Positions 33,902 to 45,253 of a stretch of DNA of 64,000 nucleotides are shown here, in pieces. Each line of letters begins with the position of its first letter. Positions within the stretch are counted from its first letter, which is position 1. Below the pieces are notes generated by a model. The model was not told the DNA's origin. It saw nothing but the letters and a program-made list of their open reading frames with translations, and did no database searches. A program made the position numbers and the translations under genes. This DNA is from Cryptomeria japonica (Eukaryota; Streptophyta; Pinopsida; Cupressales; Cupressaceae), in contig NC_081414.1 in the NCBI RefSeq assembly GCF_030272615.1, positions 311,876,164-311,940,163 of the forward strand, read 5' to 3'.

Positions 33902-36041
33902 TGTGTAATGTCCCCTTCTCAGTGATGTGCATTCAGTGGTCCATTGGCCTATTCCGGAGACTCGTAGGCTATTTGGAAAGGAGAATTAGGGTTTCCTATT
34001 TTCAAGGAGGATTCTTTGGTGTTTTCAGGGCGTATATGTGGGAGTTTGACAGTTTGGATTCTGGATTCCTTCTGGGTTTTCAGAGAGCTTCAAGATGGTT
34101 TGACATGCATCTGCATCGGGTGACTTTTTCCTGACTCACTATTTTTAGTAAGTGCGATGGCTACTCAGAATGTGGTTAAAATCACTTTGGAAACACTTAC
34201 TATTTTTAGTAGTATGCTATTTTTAGCAGGATGTCAGCTGGTCTGTTCAAATGGCTATTTCCGGCAGGTCAGTTTGAGCAATTGGTCTTCCAACATTTTT
34301 TGGTGCTATTCTTGGCAAGGATTCTGCGGCTCAGCTCAGATGACTATTTTTGGCAGTTCAGTTCAGAGCCCCAACTCAGTTCAGTTTTGGTGATTTCCAG
34401 CACTTCAGTCTCCGGCTCAATTTGGCAATAATCAATATTTGAGGAGAAGGTATTTTAATATATTAATACCTTAGGCATGACGTATTAATATTTGATTATT
34501 TTATGGATGGACGACTTAGGAAGGGAGAAAATATTAATTTTATCCTAAGTCTATTTGGGCGAAATTTGCATATGACTTCAAGGGGGTTGTCATGGTGTTA
34601 ATAAGTAAATTATAACTCGAAGGCAAATGAGCGATTTTCTAAGTATATTGCCTTAGTAATATTTTTTATTTGGAAGTCATAGTTGGGCGCCCACTTTACC
34701 CTTTATTTTATGACACTTATATTTATTAAAAAGGGCGAACTTGTGCAAGGAAATGAAATGAAATGCAATGCTAAATGTGGATGAAATGGAATGGCATTTG
34801 GTTTGGGCGTATTTCAAGTGCATTTGAATTTGAATTTGGTTGGCATAAAGTTATAAGTGACTTGGGCTCTCATTTTGGTATCTTGAAAATTTGTAATGTT
34901 ATGCTGTCGGTTTGGCGACAGAACTTGAGGCTTCGGAGTTGTCTCCCTAGTGCTACCCGGTTTCGTACTTGAAATACAGTCGCTAGTTGTGCATTGTATT
35001 CTCCTACATTCTTAGAGTTTACCATAGACATTTTTGGTGTTGAATTGATTCTGGAGGCTCGCTGGTTTTGCCTATGGCTGAAGCATATTTTCGATCACAC
35101 CTCTTTGCTGAAGCGACTAACGGTTATGGGTATCAGCTCTATCTTCCTTCCCAGCACTGGCGATAAAATTTGTAAGTTTATAGCACGTTTGTTTGAGTTT
35201 TGAGTTTATTATGCCAAATCAAAATTCTTAAGCTAGGCGTGGGTTTTTTGTTTTGCATTGGGATGCGTGCAAAATAAATAAGGGTTTGTTTGGGGTGTGG
35301 TTTTGATTGGTTGTCATTGCTGATGATGTACGATGGGTTTGGGACTGGTTTGAGTTGATTTGGATGTAAAATGAGAGAGTTATGAGTATTTTGGTATTTC
35401 TATAGGCTACTGGTTTGTACTTTTAGCCTACAGATTGGTTGTAACAGAAATTTATATCCTTATTGTAGAAATCTGCATTACTCTCCTTCTTTCATCTCTA
35501 TTATTGTAAGGTTAGGTAGTAGTACTACTAACTAGTTCTATCTTTGTAACTCTCATCCCACTGAATAAGTGGAAGAGGCTGGCTTGCCGCCTAGTATTCA
35601 GCAAATTTGTAATTTTTAGTCCTCCCACTGAATAAGTGGTCGAGTGATAAGTTAATGCAATTGTCCTCCCGCTAAAATATGCGGTTGAGTGATGTCTTAA
35701 TGTAATGTCCTCCTGTTGAAATATGCGGTAGAGTGATTGAATCTCAGTTTCTTGTCATTTTTCCCTTGGTCGGTTTACCGCCAAGAGTTTGGTTTCTATC
35801 CTGCTGGATAAGTAGAAGGGGCCGGCTTGCCGCCTAGGCATTGTAATTTCAGTTGATTGTTGTTGCTAACGATCCCCGGAACACCGTATGCTCTCACCTT
35901 CCCAGCTTGGGCTCTCAGTGAACAAAAGGTGGAAGGGTTCCCTTTCAGCAGTTTGGATTATTTCTCTAACCTTAACGGGTTATTTGTTGTGGATGATTGT
36001 TATTGGCCTAAAAACAAAAAAAAAATAACTGGGATATTATA
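33902..36041 (+). repeat. Long LTR (2,140 bp) of plus-strand element Gypsy-4
   Basis: It starts TGTAATGTCCCC and ends GGGATATTATA. A primer site follows two bases later, and the ends are imperfect inverted repeats (TGTAATRTCCC). The CA end has become TA here but is intact in the inverted copy at 38467. The last ~500 bp contain repeated short hairpin-like units. It sits at the left edge of the composite that displaces Gypsy-2 RT. Confidence 0.8.
35565..35830 (+). repeat. Repeated mini-hairpins in Gypsy-4 LTR
   Basis: CCACTGAATAAGTGG, CCGCTAAAATATGCGG, CTGTTGAAATATGCGG and CTGCTGGATAAGTAG-type stems recur. They are separated by GTCGAGTGAT...TTAATG(C/T)AAT and GCCGGCTTGCCGCCTAG-like words, with a period of roughly 55 bp in the middle. 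It lies near the end of the LTR (R/U5 side). Confidence 0.6.
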
Positions 36042-36042
36042 G

Positions 36043-36054
36043 TGGTATCAGAGC
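36043..36054 (+). other. Gypsy-4 primer binding site (initiator-Met tRNA)
   Basis: TGGTATCAGAGC lies immediately after the long LTR. It fixes the LTR end and the plus-strand orientation. Confidence 0.9.
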
Positions 36055-36156
36055 TGGTTTTCCTGCCAGCCTGTGTGTTCAAATTGATCAAAGCACAAGT
36101 TGTCCCTTCCATCCTGTTGGGTCGTGGTTGTTTGGTTGCATATCAGAGTTTGGAAG

Positions 36157-38460
36157 ATGTCTACTATAGATAAGTCTATTTGTGAGTTAATGCAAGGATT
36201 GATTAATTTGATGAAGGATCCAGATATTAAAATGGGGTTTGTAAAGGTTCTTGCAAAATCCAAACATAAGGAAGAGTCTGAAAACAATATCTTTAATACA
36301 AAGACAAATGATGGAGTTGGTGTTTTGACACCTAACTTTGAGACAGTGCTTCATGAAAACTTTGTGGTGATGCATGCACCTACCATTGATGAGGTTGTCA
36401 TTCAAGAAGAAGAAACAATATTTGAGGTTGTGCATGATGAATCTCTTAATGTTTCTTATGGAGATAGTGATAGTTTTGAATACACTCATGTGCTTCTAAA
36501 GGAAGAGCAGATGAAAATTGAAGATGTTAAACAAGAGGGAAAGATTAACAGATTGTTGGATGGAGATTCATGTTATGAAGCTGAAAATATTGCAGCTAAT
36601 GATGAAGTTCCTAGTGACCAAGAGGCTGTCCTATTTTGGGAGTTTAAAAAATACCAAAATGATGACATTCAAGGGGCAGATTTAGAGGACCAATCAAAAA
36701 TTGCATTTCAAAATAATGGGGTTGAGACTCGTAGTTTGAAGAATGAGCTTGACCAAATTCTAAAAGTCTTTGAGCAATGTCCTAAATTGGAATTTTCAGA
36801 TTTAAGACAGCATGATTGTTGGTCTAAGTTGGAAAAAGGAAATACTTCCCAGATCGTTGATAACCCATTGTTTGAGATGGGTAAAGTGAAAACATATGAC
36901 AATCCACTGTTTGAGTGGGAAGATGAAACATCACGTGGTTCTAGCATTGCTCTTGGTGAGAATAACAATGTGTGGAAATTAAGAGAAGATTCAAGATCTA
37001 AGTTGGATGATACTTGGAGCTATGGTGAGCACTTTTTAACTAAACAAAGTAATCAGCCCTTTAGCACTTGGGATCCGGGTATGATGGCACCTAGTGATGA
37101 CAAGGAACCTGTGTGGGATGAATTTCCCTTTGATCCTGATGAAGCTCAAAAAGCAGATTGTGTTGTAGAGTTAGAGGACCATATGGTTTTTGATGATGGA
37201 AAGTTTAAAGAGGTTCTAAAATGCAAATCTGATTCACCCATTCATGAAGTTGGTAGTAAGCAAAAAGTTGAAGATTTAGTAGAATCTGATCCTCTTCATG
37301 ATATTGAGCAATTGCAGCTAGTGGGTGGTGAAGAAAAGGAGTCTTGGAGCAACTTCATGGGCAGCAAAGACAAGAAACAAAGTTCTGATTTTCAGTTGCA
37401 GCCAATGACTAGTACACCAGCATTAAATGTTCACGAGTGGAAGGATAAATTCATGAGGTCCTTTGAGAATGAGGTGCGAGTTCTATCTGGGTTTGACCAT
37501 ACACATAGTTTGATAGAAAAACTCTATTGGAAGGCTCGAATGGAAGAGAGACGGAAGGGAGTTAAGGATGAAGTTGCTCTCCCTAATCTGCAACTCATCA
37601 AAGACTCTTTGGAGACATTGAAATCAGAGTGCATACAATTGATCACATATTCTGATTATGCCATCGAATCAGCAAAGAAGATCCTTAGTGATTTCCAAGG
37701 AAAAGAGAGGAAAGTTGAAGAGCTTACTCTTGAGCTTGAGTCAACAAAGGACATGTTAGAAAATACTCAGTTGGTTCTAATGGAGGTAGAAGATTAGTTT
37801 GCTGATTTCAAACATTTAAGAGAGAAAGAGAATAGAGAAATGGCCAAGGAGATCAATCAGATAATGGAGGAGCTTGATTGCATTCAGGAGGAGTATGATC
37901 TTGTTCTTTGTCCCCAAAGATCTGAAAAAGTGATTTTGGAGCAAAAGAATGTTTGGGTGGAACCTGACTTTGATAGTAATCAACAGGTTGATAGTCCGTT
38001 GTTTGATACAGATGCTGATTGGACATTTCTTAATCCACTTTTCAAGTTTGATGTGGGAATTCCTTTTGACTTCAGTGGTGAGCTACCCCTACTATCCTTC
38101 AATTAGCAAAAAGCTCAACTATCAAGCCAGATGGGATTATAGAAGATATTGTTGTAACTCTAGATTCTTGGGAGTATCTAGCTGACTTCATGATCTTATC
38201 TCGTAAAGCTACCTTAGGAGGATATCCAATAATCTTGGGGAGACCATAGCTGGCCATAGTAAATGCCTATATAGGATCCAAATCAGGAGATATGATCATT
38301 TCCAATGGAGATAGTACTAAGAAACTTGTCCTGTATCCTCCCGTTCAACCACATGAAGAATCAAATTAGCTAATTTGGCTAGACATAGGTGAAGAACGGG
38401 AGGAGGTGAATTTTGAGGTAAAGTTAATGATGATTGATAAGAGTCCTTTTCTGCAAATAC
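36157..38460 (+). pseudogene. Gypsy-4 acidic ORF with repeated NPLF motifs, then protease remnant
   Basis: The ATG at 36157 (MSTIDKSICELMQ) opens 547 codons to a TAG at 37795-37797. The same frame continues to a second TAG at 38104. The protein is acidic and lacks a recognisable gag core or CCHC. It repeats NPLFE, NPLFE, SPLFD and NPLFK motifs (near 36865, 36900, 37995 and 38030). Glu/Lys/Leu-rich helices lie around 37560-37900. Downstream of 38106 a Gypsy-type protease end can be read in broken form: VTLDSWEY near 38155, GGYPIILGRPW near 38220 and GDMIISNGDSTKKLVLYPP near 38290. The element is then cut off; no RT or integrase is present. The role of the acidic protein is unknown; it occupies the usual gag position. 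Confidence 0.65.
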
Positions 38461-38466
38461 AAGATG

Positions 38467-38766
38467 TGTAATATCCCAGTAATTTTTTTTTTGTTTTTTA
38501 GGCCAATAACAATTCATCCACAACAAATAACTTGTTAAGGTTAGAGGAATAATCCAAACTACTGAAAGGGAACCCTTCCACCTTTTGTTCACCGAGAGCC
38601 CAGACTGGGAGGGTGAGAGCATACGGTGTTCCGGGGATCGTTAGCAACAATAATCAAACTAAAATTACAATGCCTGGGCGGCAAGCCAGCCCCTTTTGCT
38701 TATCCAGCAGGATAGAAACCAAACTCTTGGCGGTAAACCGACCAAGGGAAAATGACAAGAACTGAA
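38467..38766 (-). repeat. Inverted 300-bp fragment of the Gypsy-4 LTR end
   Basis: It is the reverse complement of about 35745-36041, starting exactly at the LTR terminus (TGTAATATCCCAG on the plus strand) and ending where Copia-2 sequence begins. The LTR terminal bases here keep the canonical CA end. It forms a ~300-bp inverted repeat around a 2.4-kb spacer. Confidence 0.9.
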
Positions 38767-40628
38767 GTCAAAAGGAATTCCAGAGATTGAGGGGGAGCTA
38801 ATTGAGATGAATGTAGAACAATATCCAAAGACTCATATGTCTCCTCAAAAGATAAAGAGACCTCCTCCAAGTGTTGTACAAAAGTATCCACAATCATGTC
38901 AACCTCTAAAGATTGATCATGTAGAGAATGCACAAGAGGGTCAGAGTGATCCCTCGCAACAATCAAAGAAGGATCATCTTCATCAAAGAGAAGATGAATG
39001 TCATCAATGGTATCTCCCAAATTTGCAATGTTTGTCAAGTAGGCATCCCAATCAACTGAAGCTGGAAGACATGAAATATCCTGCTGCACTAAATCATAAG
39101 AAGGCAAAATTGTCGCACTAGTTGCATCATCAGGTGCAATAGGTGGTGTGATATCAATAGAAGGAGATGAAATGCAAGGCTCAAGAATGGGTTCACATGT
39201 GAGAATCCCCAAGTTCAAATGCCCAAAGTTCTCCTCAAAATATGAATCATCAACATAGGAAGAACCAACCTTATCAATAGGACCAAAATCTGAAAAAGAG
39301 TACAACCGAGATGCATGATCAACCACCCCAGTCGCAATGATAGCTCCACTCTCTGAGTCTCTAATGATAACTGAATTAGGTGTGAACTCCACAGTTTTCC
39401 TAGTTGCCCCATGTGTGATTTGATAGATGGAAAGAAGATTATTTGTCAAGTGGGGTACACACAACACATCATCGAAGGAGTTATCCCCAATGGCAATAGA
39501 TCCTTTCCCAATCACATCCATGTATATATGATTGCCCATCAAAATCTGCGGCATGCGGCAAGGCTCAAATGTAGAAAACATAGACTGCGAAGATGTCTTA
39601 TGATGAGAAGCTCCTGAATCTAGAAGCCATCTCCCCGAATCATGACTTGTAGTAGCACAAAGAGCTTGTCCCTTTCCTTTATCTATCCCAAAAGAGTGAT
39701 CCTTTCCTTTATCCTTGGAAGAAGAATCCGATGTAGACATTCTAGAAGGTAGGTTGATTCTATTCTTCTCAAGAAGATTCTTCAACTCATCAATATCCTT
39801 CTTATAACAATGATGTTCATCATGTCCTGACTTCTTGCAATATCCACAAAATAGATTGTCCTTATATGATTTCCTCTTAGGTGAGAATGGTGAATCACCT
39901 TGTGGAGAGGAAGATTGTGCTCCATCTTGATGTGGTTTTGACTTAAATTTCTTTTGATTTTTGCCTTTTCCTTGATTGCTTTGATTCCTTTTATTAGCCA
40001 CCAAAGCTTGTGACTTTGAAGATTTGAGAATCCCCATCGTGGTCAACTTAGATTGCTCAAGTATCAACATCTCCGTGAATGAATCAAATGAGGGAGAAGT
40101 GTATGAGGAACCTTGAGCTAACCTATGGGTGTGAAAGCTAGATACAAAGGCTGCATACTCTAAAGGAAGCTTTTCCAACAAGTTATAAACCAATTGAGCA
40201 TCCTTTTTGTCAATTCCACAATCCTTTAGCTTTGCTCTTAGCTCAGTTGCTTTTGTGACATAATCTTGGATTGTATCAAAATCCTTGGGATCCAAAGTTG
40301 TGAGTTCACTATCAAGCTTGTAGCCCTTAATCTCATCAACTTGACCATACAATTTCTTAAAAATATCACAAGCCTCTTTAATTGTTGTACACTTATCAAT
40401 GTGAAAAATGAGGTCATCTGATACATACTTTCTAAGAGTTCCAAGTGCCATAGCATTCTTAGTAAGCCATTCAATTTGAGCATTAGGATCAGCCTTAGGA
40501 TTAGGAGGTGCTGTAATAGTTTCATTTACATAATGAATGAGTCCTTTTTCCATTAGTTTACTCCATGCCTTAATCTTCCATGATGCATAATTATGAGGAG
40601 TTAAAAGTGGAAATTTAGGAGAGCCCAT
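38766..40628 (-). pseudogene. Copia-2 gag and protease, truncated
   Basis: From the ATG at 40628 (MGSPKFPLLTPHNYASWK) the frame stays open for over 600 codons. Gag of the Copia UBN2-like type covers about residues 1-220. A CCHC knuckle, CGYCKKSGHDEHHC, lies near 39840. The protease active site is WLLDSGASHH near 39620, with the following LVLPHLTNNLLS-type region (CVPHLTNNLLSIYQ) near 39450. After ~38,960 the frame is acidic and unlike integrase. Its last ~20 codons read into the inverted Gypsy-4 LTR. A long frame with no stop makes this a fairly recent or selected truncation. No downstream pol exists. Confidence 0.85.
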
Positions 40629-41479
40629 AGCACTAAAATGAAAAAACACAAGATAAAGAGAGGCACAATCACACAAGACACCCCCCCAAAATACTCAATC
40701 AAGAAATCCCCCCCCAAAATGGTGATTTTGGCACTTTATACTTAGTGCATATACAATGGGCCACTTGCAAAACAAGGCAAAGTGGACTTCTGATTTCAAT
40801 TTACAAATTCTCAAAATGAGATCTAAGAGACTTCAACGAATACTGCTAGTGATCTAAACTGAGATCCAAGCAAAATGCAAGTACCAAATATGTCAAAAAT
40901 GGCCAAATACTGAAAGTACAATTTCTACTTAAAATCAATTCAAACAAATGACAGATTATGAAAGTAGATGAAAAAATATGCACTTTCAAAAAAAACGGCA
41001 CTTGAAAAGGAGTCCATATGAACCCAAACGAAGCCTCCAAAGTTGTAAAAATCGGGATTTCACGATTTCCAAAAAACCTATATCCGAAAATCAGAAAAAT
41101 TCTGCACCACTGTACCGATCACGAAATTCTACCCCAAAACAAAAAAAATTGCTCGAAAAAACGAGTCCGGATGAGTGAGATATCGTTATTTGAAAATTGC
41201 CTGCAAAATTATAATTTCTGAAAAATTTTCGCCGTAGCGTCAAAATTCAAATGCCTTTAGATTTGGCCTCTGAAGTCCGATTTGGATGAAACAAAAGGCA
41301 AAACTGACTTTCTTGGACCTCCTTAATTCTATGGTATCCTCAGATTTGACCCATCAAGCTTCAATAATAACCTGCAATAGAAAACTCCAAAATACACAAC
41401 CCCAAATAGCATCAAATTTCTCTCAATTAGCAAACCAATGACACTCTAATGGCTCTAATACCATGTGAGACATGAACCA
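40629..41479 (-). other. Copia-2 leader
   Basis: This is untranslated sequence between primer site and gag. It holds C-runs (CACCCCCCCAAAA near 40680 and CCCCCCCAAAA near 40705). There is no convincing gene on either strand. Confidence 0.5.
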
Positions 41480-41498
41480 GCTCTGATACCATGTGAGA
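41453..41498 (-). repeat. Duplicated primer binding site of Copia-2
   Basis: CTCTAATACCATGTGAGA (41453-41470) and CTCTGATACCATGTGAGA (41481-41498) are 28 bp apart. Each combines an initiator-Met primer site complement with the LTR end TGTGAGA. The right copy is the one adjoining the LTR and matches TGGTATCAGAGC exactly. Confidence 0.88.
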
Positions 41499-41959
41499 TT
41501 TTGCCAAGATCAAGAGGCAATGGAAAGCACAAATAAGAGAGACAAAATATATGATAGAAATAAACTGTATTCTATCAAGATGAAAATACTGATCAACTGG
41601 ATCATCAATCGTTGTTGTTTATACAATGAATATGAGCCTGCTTATATAGGCAAGGCTATATGGATATGTAAGCACACAAACATGACATGTGGCTCAATAA
41701 GAAACAAGGGTAGGTAGGAAATAGGTGTGGGTAGGTAGGAGAAACAATATAATATTCCACATGAGGTGGATCACCCACTGAATGTGGAGTGTAACAACAA
41801 GATCACACCATAAAAGGTGGAAATTCTCCTACACACACTATCCCAATGTGGCACAAACACCCAAGTGTCTCATACCCAAACTACTATGAAATGCATGTAC
41901 CTAAGTAAACTTAAGTAAGGTGTAATAATATCCAAGATGAATAATTATTTACACCAACA
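41492..41959 (-). repeat. 5' LTR of Copia-2 (468 bp)
   Basis: On the minus strand it starts TGTTGGTGTAAATA at 41959 and ends ATCTCACA at 41492, directly followed by the primer site. No partner LTR exists in the window, so length is based on TG/CA ends and context. Confidence 0.8.
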
Positions 41960-44015
41960 ATTTGTTTGTAAGAGGTGTTGCATGACGTCTTTAGTCATCA
42001 CATTAATAGCAGCTTCTAGACAATGAGGGCATTCTGGACTGCTATTCCATTTATGGTTATCAACTACTAGACTACCGGTGTCCTAATATTTGGGCATTAT
42101 TACTTTGCCTAACATTATATCAGCCAATTTACTCATCACATGAAGTGTTGTTGGGTCTTTCTTTTTCCTACTCGGCTTCTTAAGACATGCATCCCTAATA
42201 GCTTTACCATAAATTGGAACATCTTTAATAGCTTGGAATAAAGGAATTTTGACACATATATGTTTAAGCTGATCCAAAAAATCAAAGGCTGGCTCTGATC
42301 TAGTTTCTGTTGATACTAACCTTTGTGGGAATGGGGGTTTTGAAACTTTGGTTGGATTTTGGTTGATTTTGTTGGATAGGAAAATCATTTGAGTTTAAAT
42401 TGGTATCTACTTGATCTTTTTCTTCAATAGGCAGTTCTGTGATAACAAGATAAGTAGGTGATGGCAAAGTTGTTCTTGAACGGAGGTGTATGTTACTTAA
42501 GCTCACAACATGTGCAGTATATTGGTTGAAATCTGCAGAATAAACTTGTTGCTGCTATTGTTGTTGTGGCTTATTATTGGGATTAGGAGCAGGTTGAGTT
42601 GGTATTTGAGTAGGTCGAGGTGTAGTAGCATTTGTGGTTGCAGGAGGCATAATGGTTGGTTGATTAGGCGGTGCTTGTGGTTGTTGCCAATTTGTTGGTG
42701 GTGGTTGCCACTGGGTTTGAGGATTAGGCCAGGGATTTTGCTGGTTATTCCATGGTTGTGTGCCATAGTTACCAAAATTTTGAGGGTATTGGGATTGCCA
42801 GTGATTATTAGGTGCATAAGGATTGGAATATGGACTAGTGAAGGATAAAGGATCTTGAGGCATACCTTGTCTTGGATCCCATGGCCTCCCTTGTGCTACA
42901 TAGAAAATTTGGCCTTCATTATCTTCCAATGGACGAAATTCTAGTTGCATAGATTTACTTTCTATGCTTGCTAGCTTCTTGCATCTGCAATCCTTTTTCC
43001 TTTGTCTACAATGAGGACAAAATTCAGCCATCATTGCCTTTGCTTCCTCATGCTTTTGCTTTGTTTGGAGAGTGTCTATATGTGTAGCCATAATGTGGAT
43101 AATATTTTGTTTGAAATTCTCCAGTAAATTGCTCAATTCCATCTTTGATACCCTTGAGTTAGATTTACTTGATGAGAGTTGGTAACCTCTAGTCTTCTTA
43201 TGAGCAGCTCTGGAATAATTTTGAAAAATCTTCTTTATATCACTCCAATCAGCTTGGGTGATGTCTTCTCCCCCCATAAGGTCCAATGCATCCATGCATT
43301 CATCATTAATTTCTTTCAAAAAGACCAACTTTTGCGATTCTTCATTCAATGCATTATGCTTAGATTTCTTGAAACCAAACAAAAACCTTTCAACATAATC
43401 TTCTAGACTTTCATCTTCCTTCTGAGACATCCTAAAAATGTCATCCCCACACATATCATTGCCTCTACATTAATCTTTGCATTTCTCAAGGAATTTCTCC
43501 TTCATCACATCCCAACTTGTCATGGTATCAACACCTAGACTCATGAACCACCTGAGAGCAAATTCTTTCAATGTTGCAGGAAACAGTTTGAGCTTGTGAG
43601 CATTAGTAGTGTAGTCATAGTTCCTACATAGGATATCAAATTCAAACAGAAAGGTATTTGGGTCCTCTGTTACCAAACCATAAAATTTGGGAAGCGCTGA
43701 AGTAGGAATATTCTTGAGATTCAGAAGCCAATTCTGGTCAGGAATAGGAAACTCAAAAGTAGGTTGAGCATTATTAGCTTGGGCAGCCATATTCACTTGA
43801 TAGACAACAAGGGGCCAAGGATTTTCAAGGGATTGCTCAACTAGTGGCCCTTGAGGAGGTGTTTCAAGCAGTCCCAAATCCCGAAAAAGGTCAGCAAAAG
43901 GATTTATTTCATATGCAACAAAAGGATCAAATTCGTGGTCTGTTGGTTGATCTTCAAGATTAGGTTCATTCGGAAGGAATCTCCCATAAGTATCCGTTCT
44001 CCTTCTCCTATGCAT
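41960..44015 (-). pseudogene. Gypsy-2 gag and start of protease
   Basis: The minus-strand ATG at 44015 (MHRRRRTDTYGR) opens the frame. The gag core has LFPATLKEFALRWFMSLG and WDVMKEKFLEKCKD near 43500, a TAA at 43470-43472, and continues with EDYVERFLFGFKK. A Cys-rich CPHCRQRKKDCRC near 42990 is not a canonical CCHC. A long Pro/Gln/Asn-rich segment follows (42560-42850), with a stop at 42555. A frameshift near 42300-42390 leads to KDVPIYGKAIRDACLKK and the protease region with GKVIMPKY-stop-DTGS and AAINVMTKD near 41990. The sequence then meets the Copia-2 LTR at 41959. Architecture fits Athila-like gag-pro. Confidence 0.85.
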
Positions 44016-44196
44016 GCAAATTTTAATTCAATTTCTATTGTGCTTGCTAAGAATTAATATAATGGTTTTAATTTCTTCCTGTCTAACTCCGCTGCTTATG
44101 AAAACAAAAAGTTTTATTTCTACAGAAGTGCAATAAAAATTATTCTCTCCCTACAAACTCCTAGCTTGACACCATCCCCGACAACGATTTCAAAAA
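44016..44196 (-). other. Gypsy-2 leader with tRNA-Asp-like primer site
   Basis: Next to the right LTR the minus strand of 44172-44186 reads CGTTGTCGGGGATGG, close to the CGTTGCCGGGGA core of Athila-type primer sites as I recall them. It supports minus orientation and the LTR boundary at 44197. Confidence 0.6.
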
Positions 44197-45253
44197 TGTT
44201 GGTCCTAAACAATGGATAAATAACTAGGTACTACACCATAACTCAGATACATGAATTTTTTTACTGGGCAGCCATCAGAGTCCATCTTTAAGGTTCATAT
44301 ATCTTATCAACCCAAGGACGTTTAACTTGAAATGGGACAGCACAGTTTGTGCACTAAGAGCTTTTAGGAATTACTTTCATCCTAACTTTGAACATATGAA
44401 ATGCTGAAATGAATTCTCACAAAGGAAATACTTCTAACTATATCCTAATACAAAGAAATTCTATTTATGCCTTATTTTGAAATATAAATTTCTTAGCTCG
44501 ACATAAACAACTACTTTGTTCTGCTTTGGCTGCAGGAATAGTCACAGAATTGCAGTTTAGTGGCTGCGGGAACAGAAAGTCTACTAGAAATAGAATGAAG
44601 CTAACTTAGAAAATGAACGCGCAGAAAATAAACATGTAGAATCTTGACCAAGTGGGCCCCCTTGGACAAGTCATCTGAACAAGTAACAACAAAATTAGAT
44701 TGTTAATTTCTCACAACCACATCATATGTTTAAACAGTACAATAAAGATAAAACACAACTTTTTCAACTTTCTCAAGAAGAACAGAGAGAATTTATAGAA
44801 TGACTAAACTCTAACTATCTACCATATTAGCTGCCCCACTCCTAATATCTAGGAGGAGGGCTTTTATTGAAACATAAAATCTAAGAAGCAAACGAGACTA
44901 AAACTGCTCCTTGACTGGTCCTTGAAGTCTTCAAGTGACACTAACAGCTGGTGGCCGCATCATAATAGTCTTGATCTCTTCTTTGCTTTGCTGTTCAGGA
45001 CTCTTTCAAAATTCTGCCACATCCTGTTGATCGCCTTTGATCCCATCTCGGCAACATTAGAGTGTTTCAACCAGTTGCATCACCAAGGTTAACGTACCAA
45101 AAATCTAACACATTCATGATTATTTAAAACACAAGATTTAATATCATCCAAAGATAAAGATATACTTATATTGCATCCATTAACTTGTTATAGCATCACC
45201 ATAAGAGTTTTAGGATATAAACAGTATGTTCAGCATTATAACTCAAAAAGACA
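44197..45253 (-). repeat. 5' LTR of Gypsy-2 (1,057 bp)
   Basis: It is a direct repeat of 24919-26115 with about 140 bp of net deletions and scattered substitutions. It starts TGTTGGTCC and ends AAAAGACA. Confidence 0.88.

Larger units (their letters stand above)
38766..41959 (-). mobile_element. Copia-2: 3'-truncated Copia element
   Basis: On the minus strand it has a 5' LTR (41492-41959), an adjacent initiator-Met primer site, a leader, and gag plus protease. It stops at an abrupt junction with the inverted Gypsy-4 LTR. Integrase, RT, RNase H and the 3' LTR are absent. The LTR starts TGTTGGTGTAAATAATTATT, a common plant Copia LTR beginning. Confidence 0.88.
24919..45253 (-). mobile_element. 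Gypsy-2: Athila-like LTR retrotransposon with multiple nested insertions
   Basis: Two long direct repeats (24919-26115 and 44197-45253) start TGTTGGTCCTAAACAATGG and end in ACA. They bracket minus-strand gag-protease (41960-44015), RNase H-integrase (31995-33901) and an aORF remnant (28172-31990). A primer-site-like sequence sits inside the right LTR. The gag style, the absence of clear CCHC knuckles, and an integrase end reading VNGHHLHLYH point to an Athila-like lineage. The RT is missing and replaced by a composite insertion. I find no target duplication outside the LTRs (CCTAG against TTATC), so the ends may have been rearranged. Confidence 0.8.

Noticed and set aside
42510-42848. Plus-strand hydrophobic, Trp/Leu/Ile-rich open frame of 112 codons
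   Set aside because: It is the antisense of the Pro/Gln-rich part of Gypsy-2 gag. Its membrane-like look comes from complementing CCN and CAN codons.
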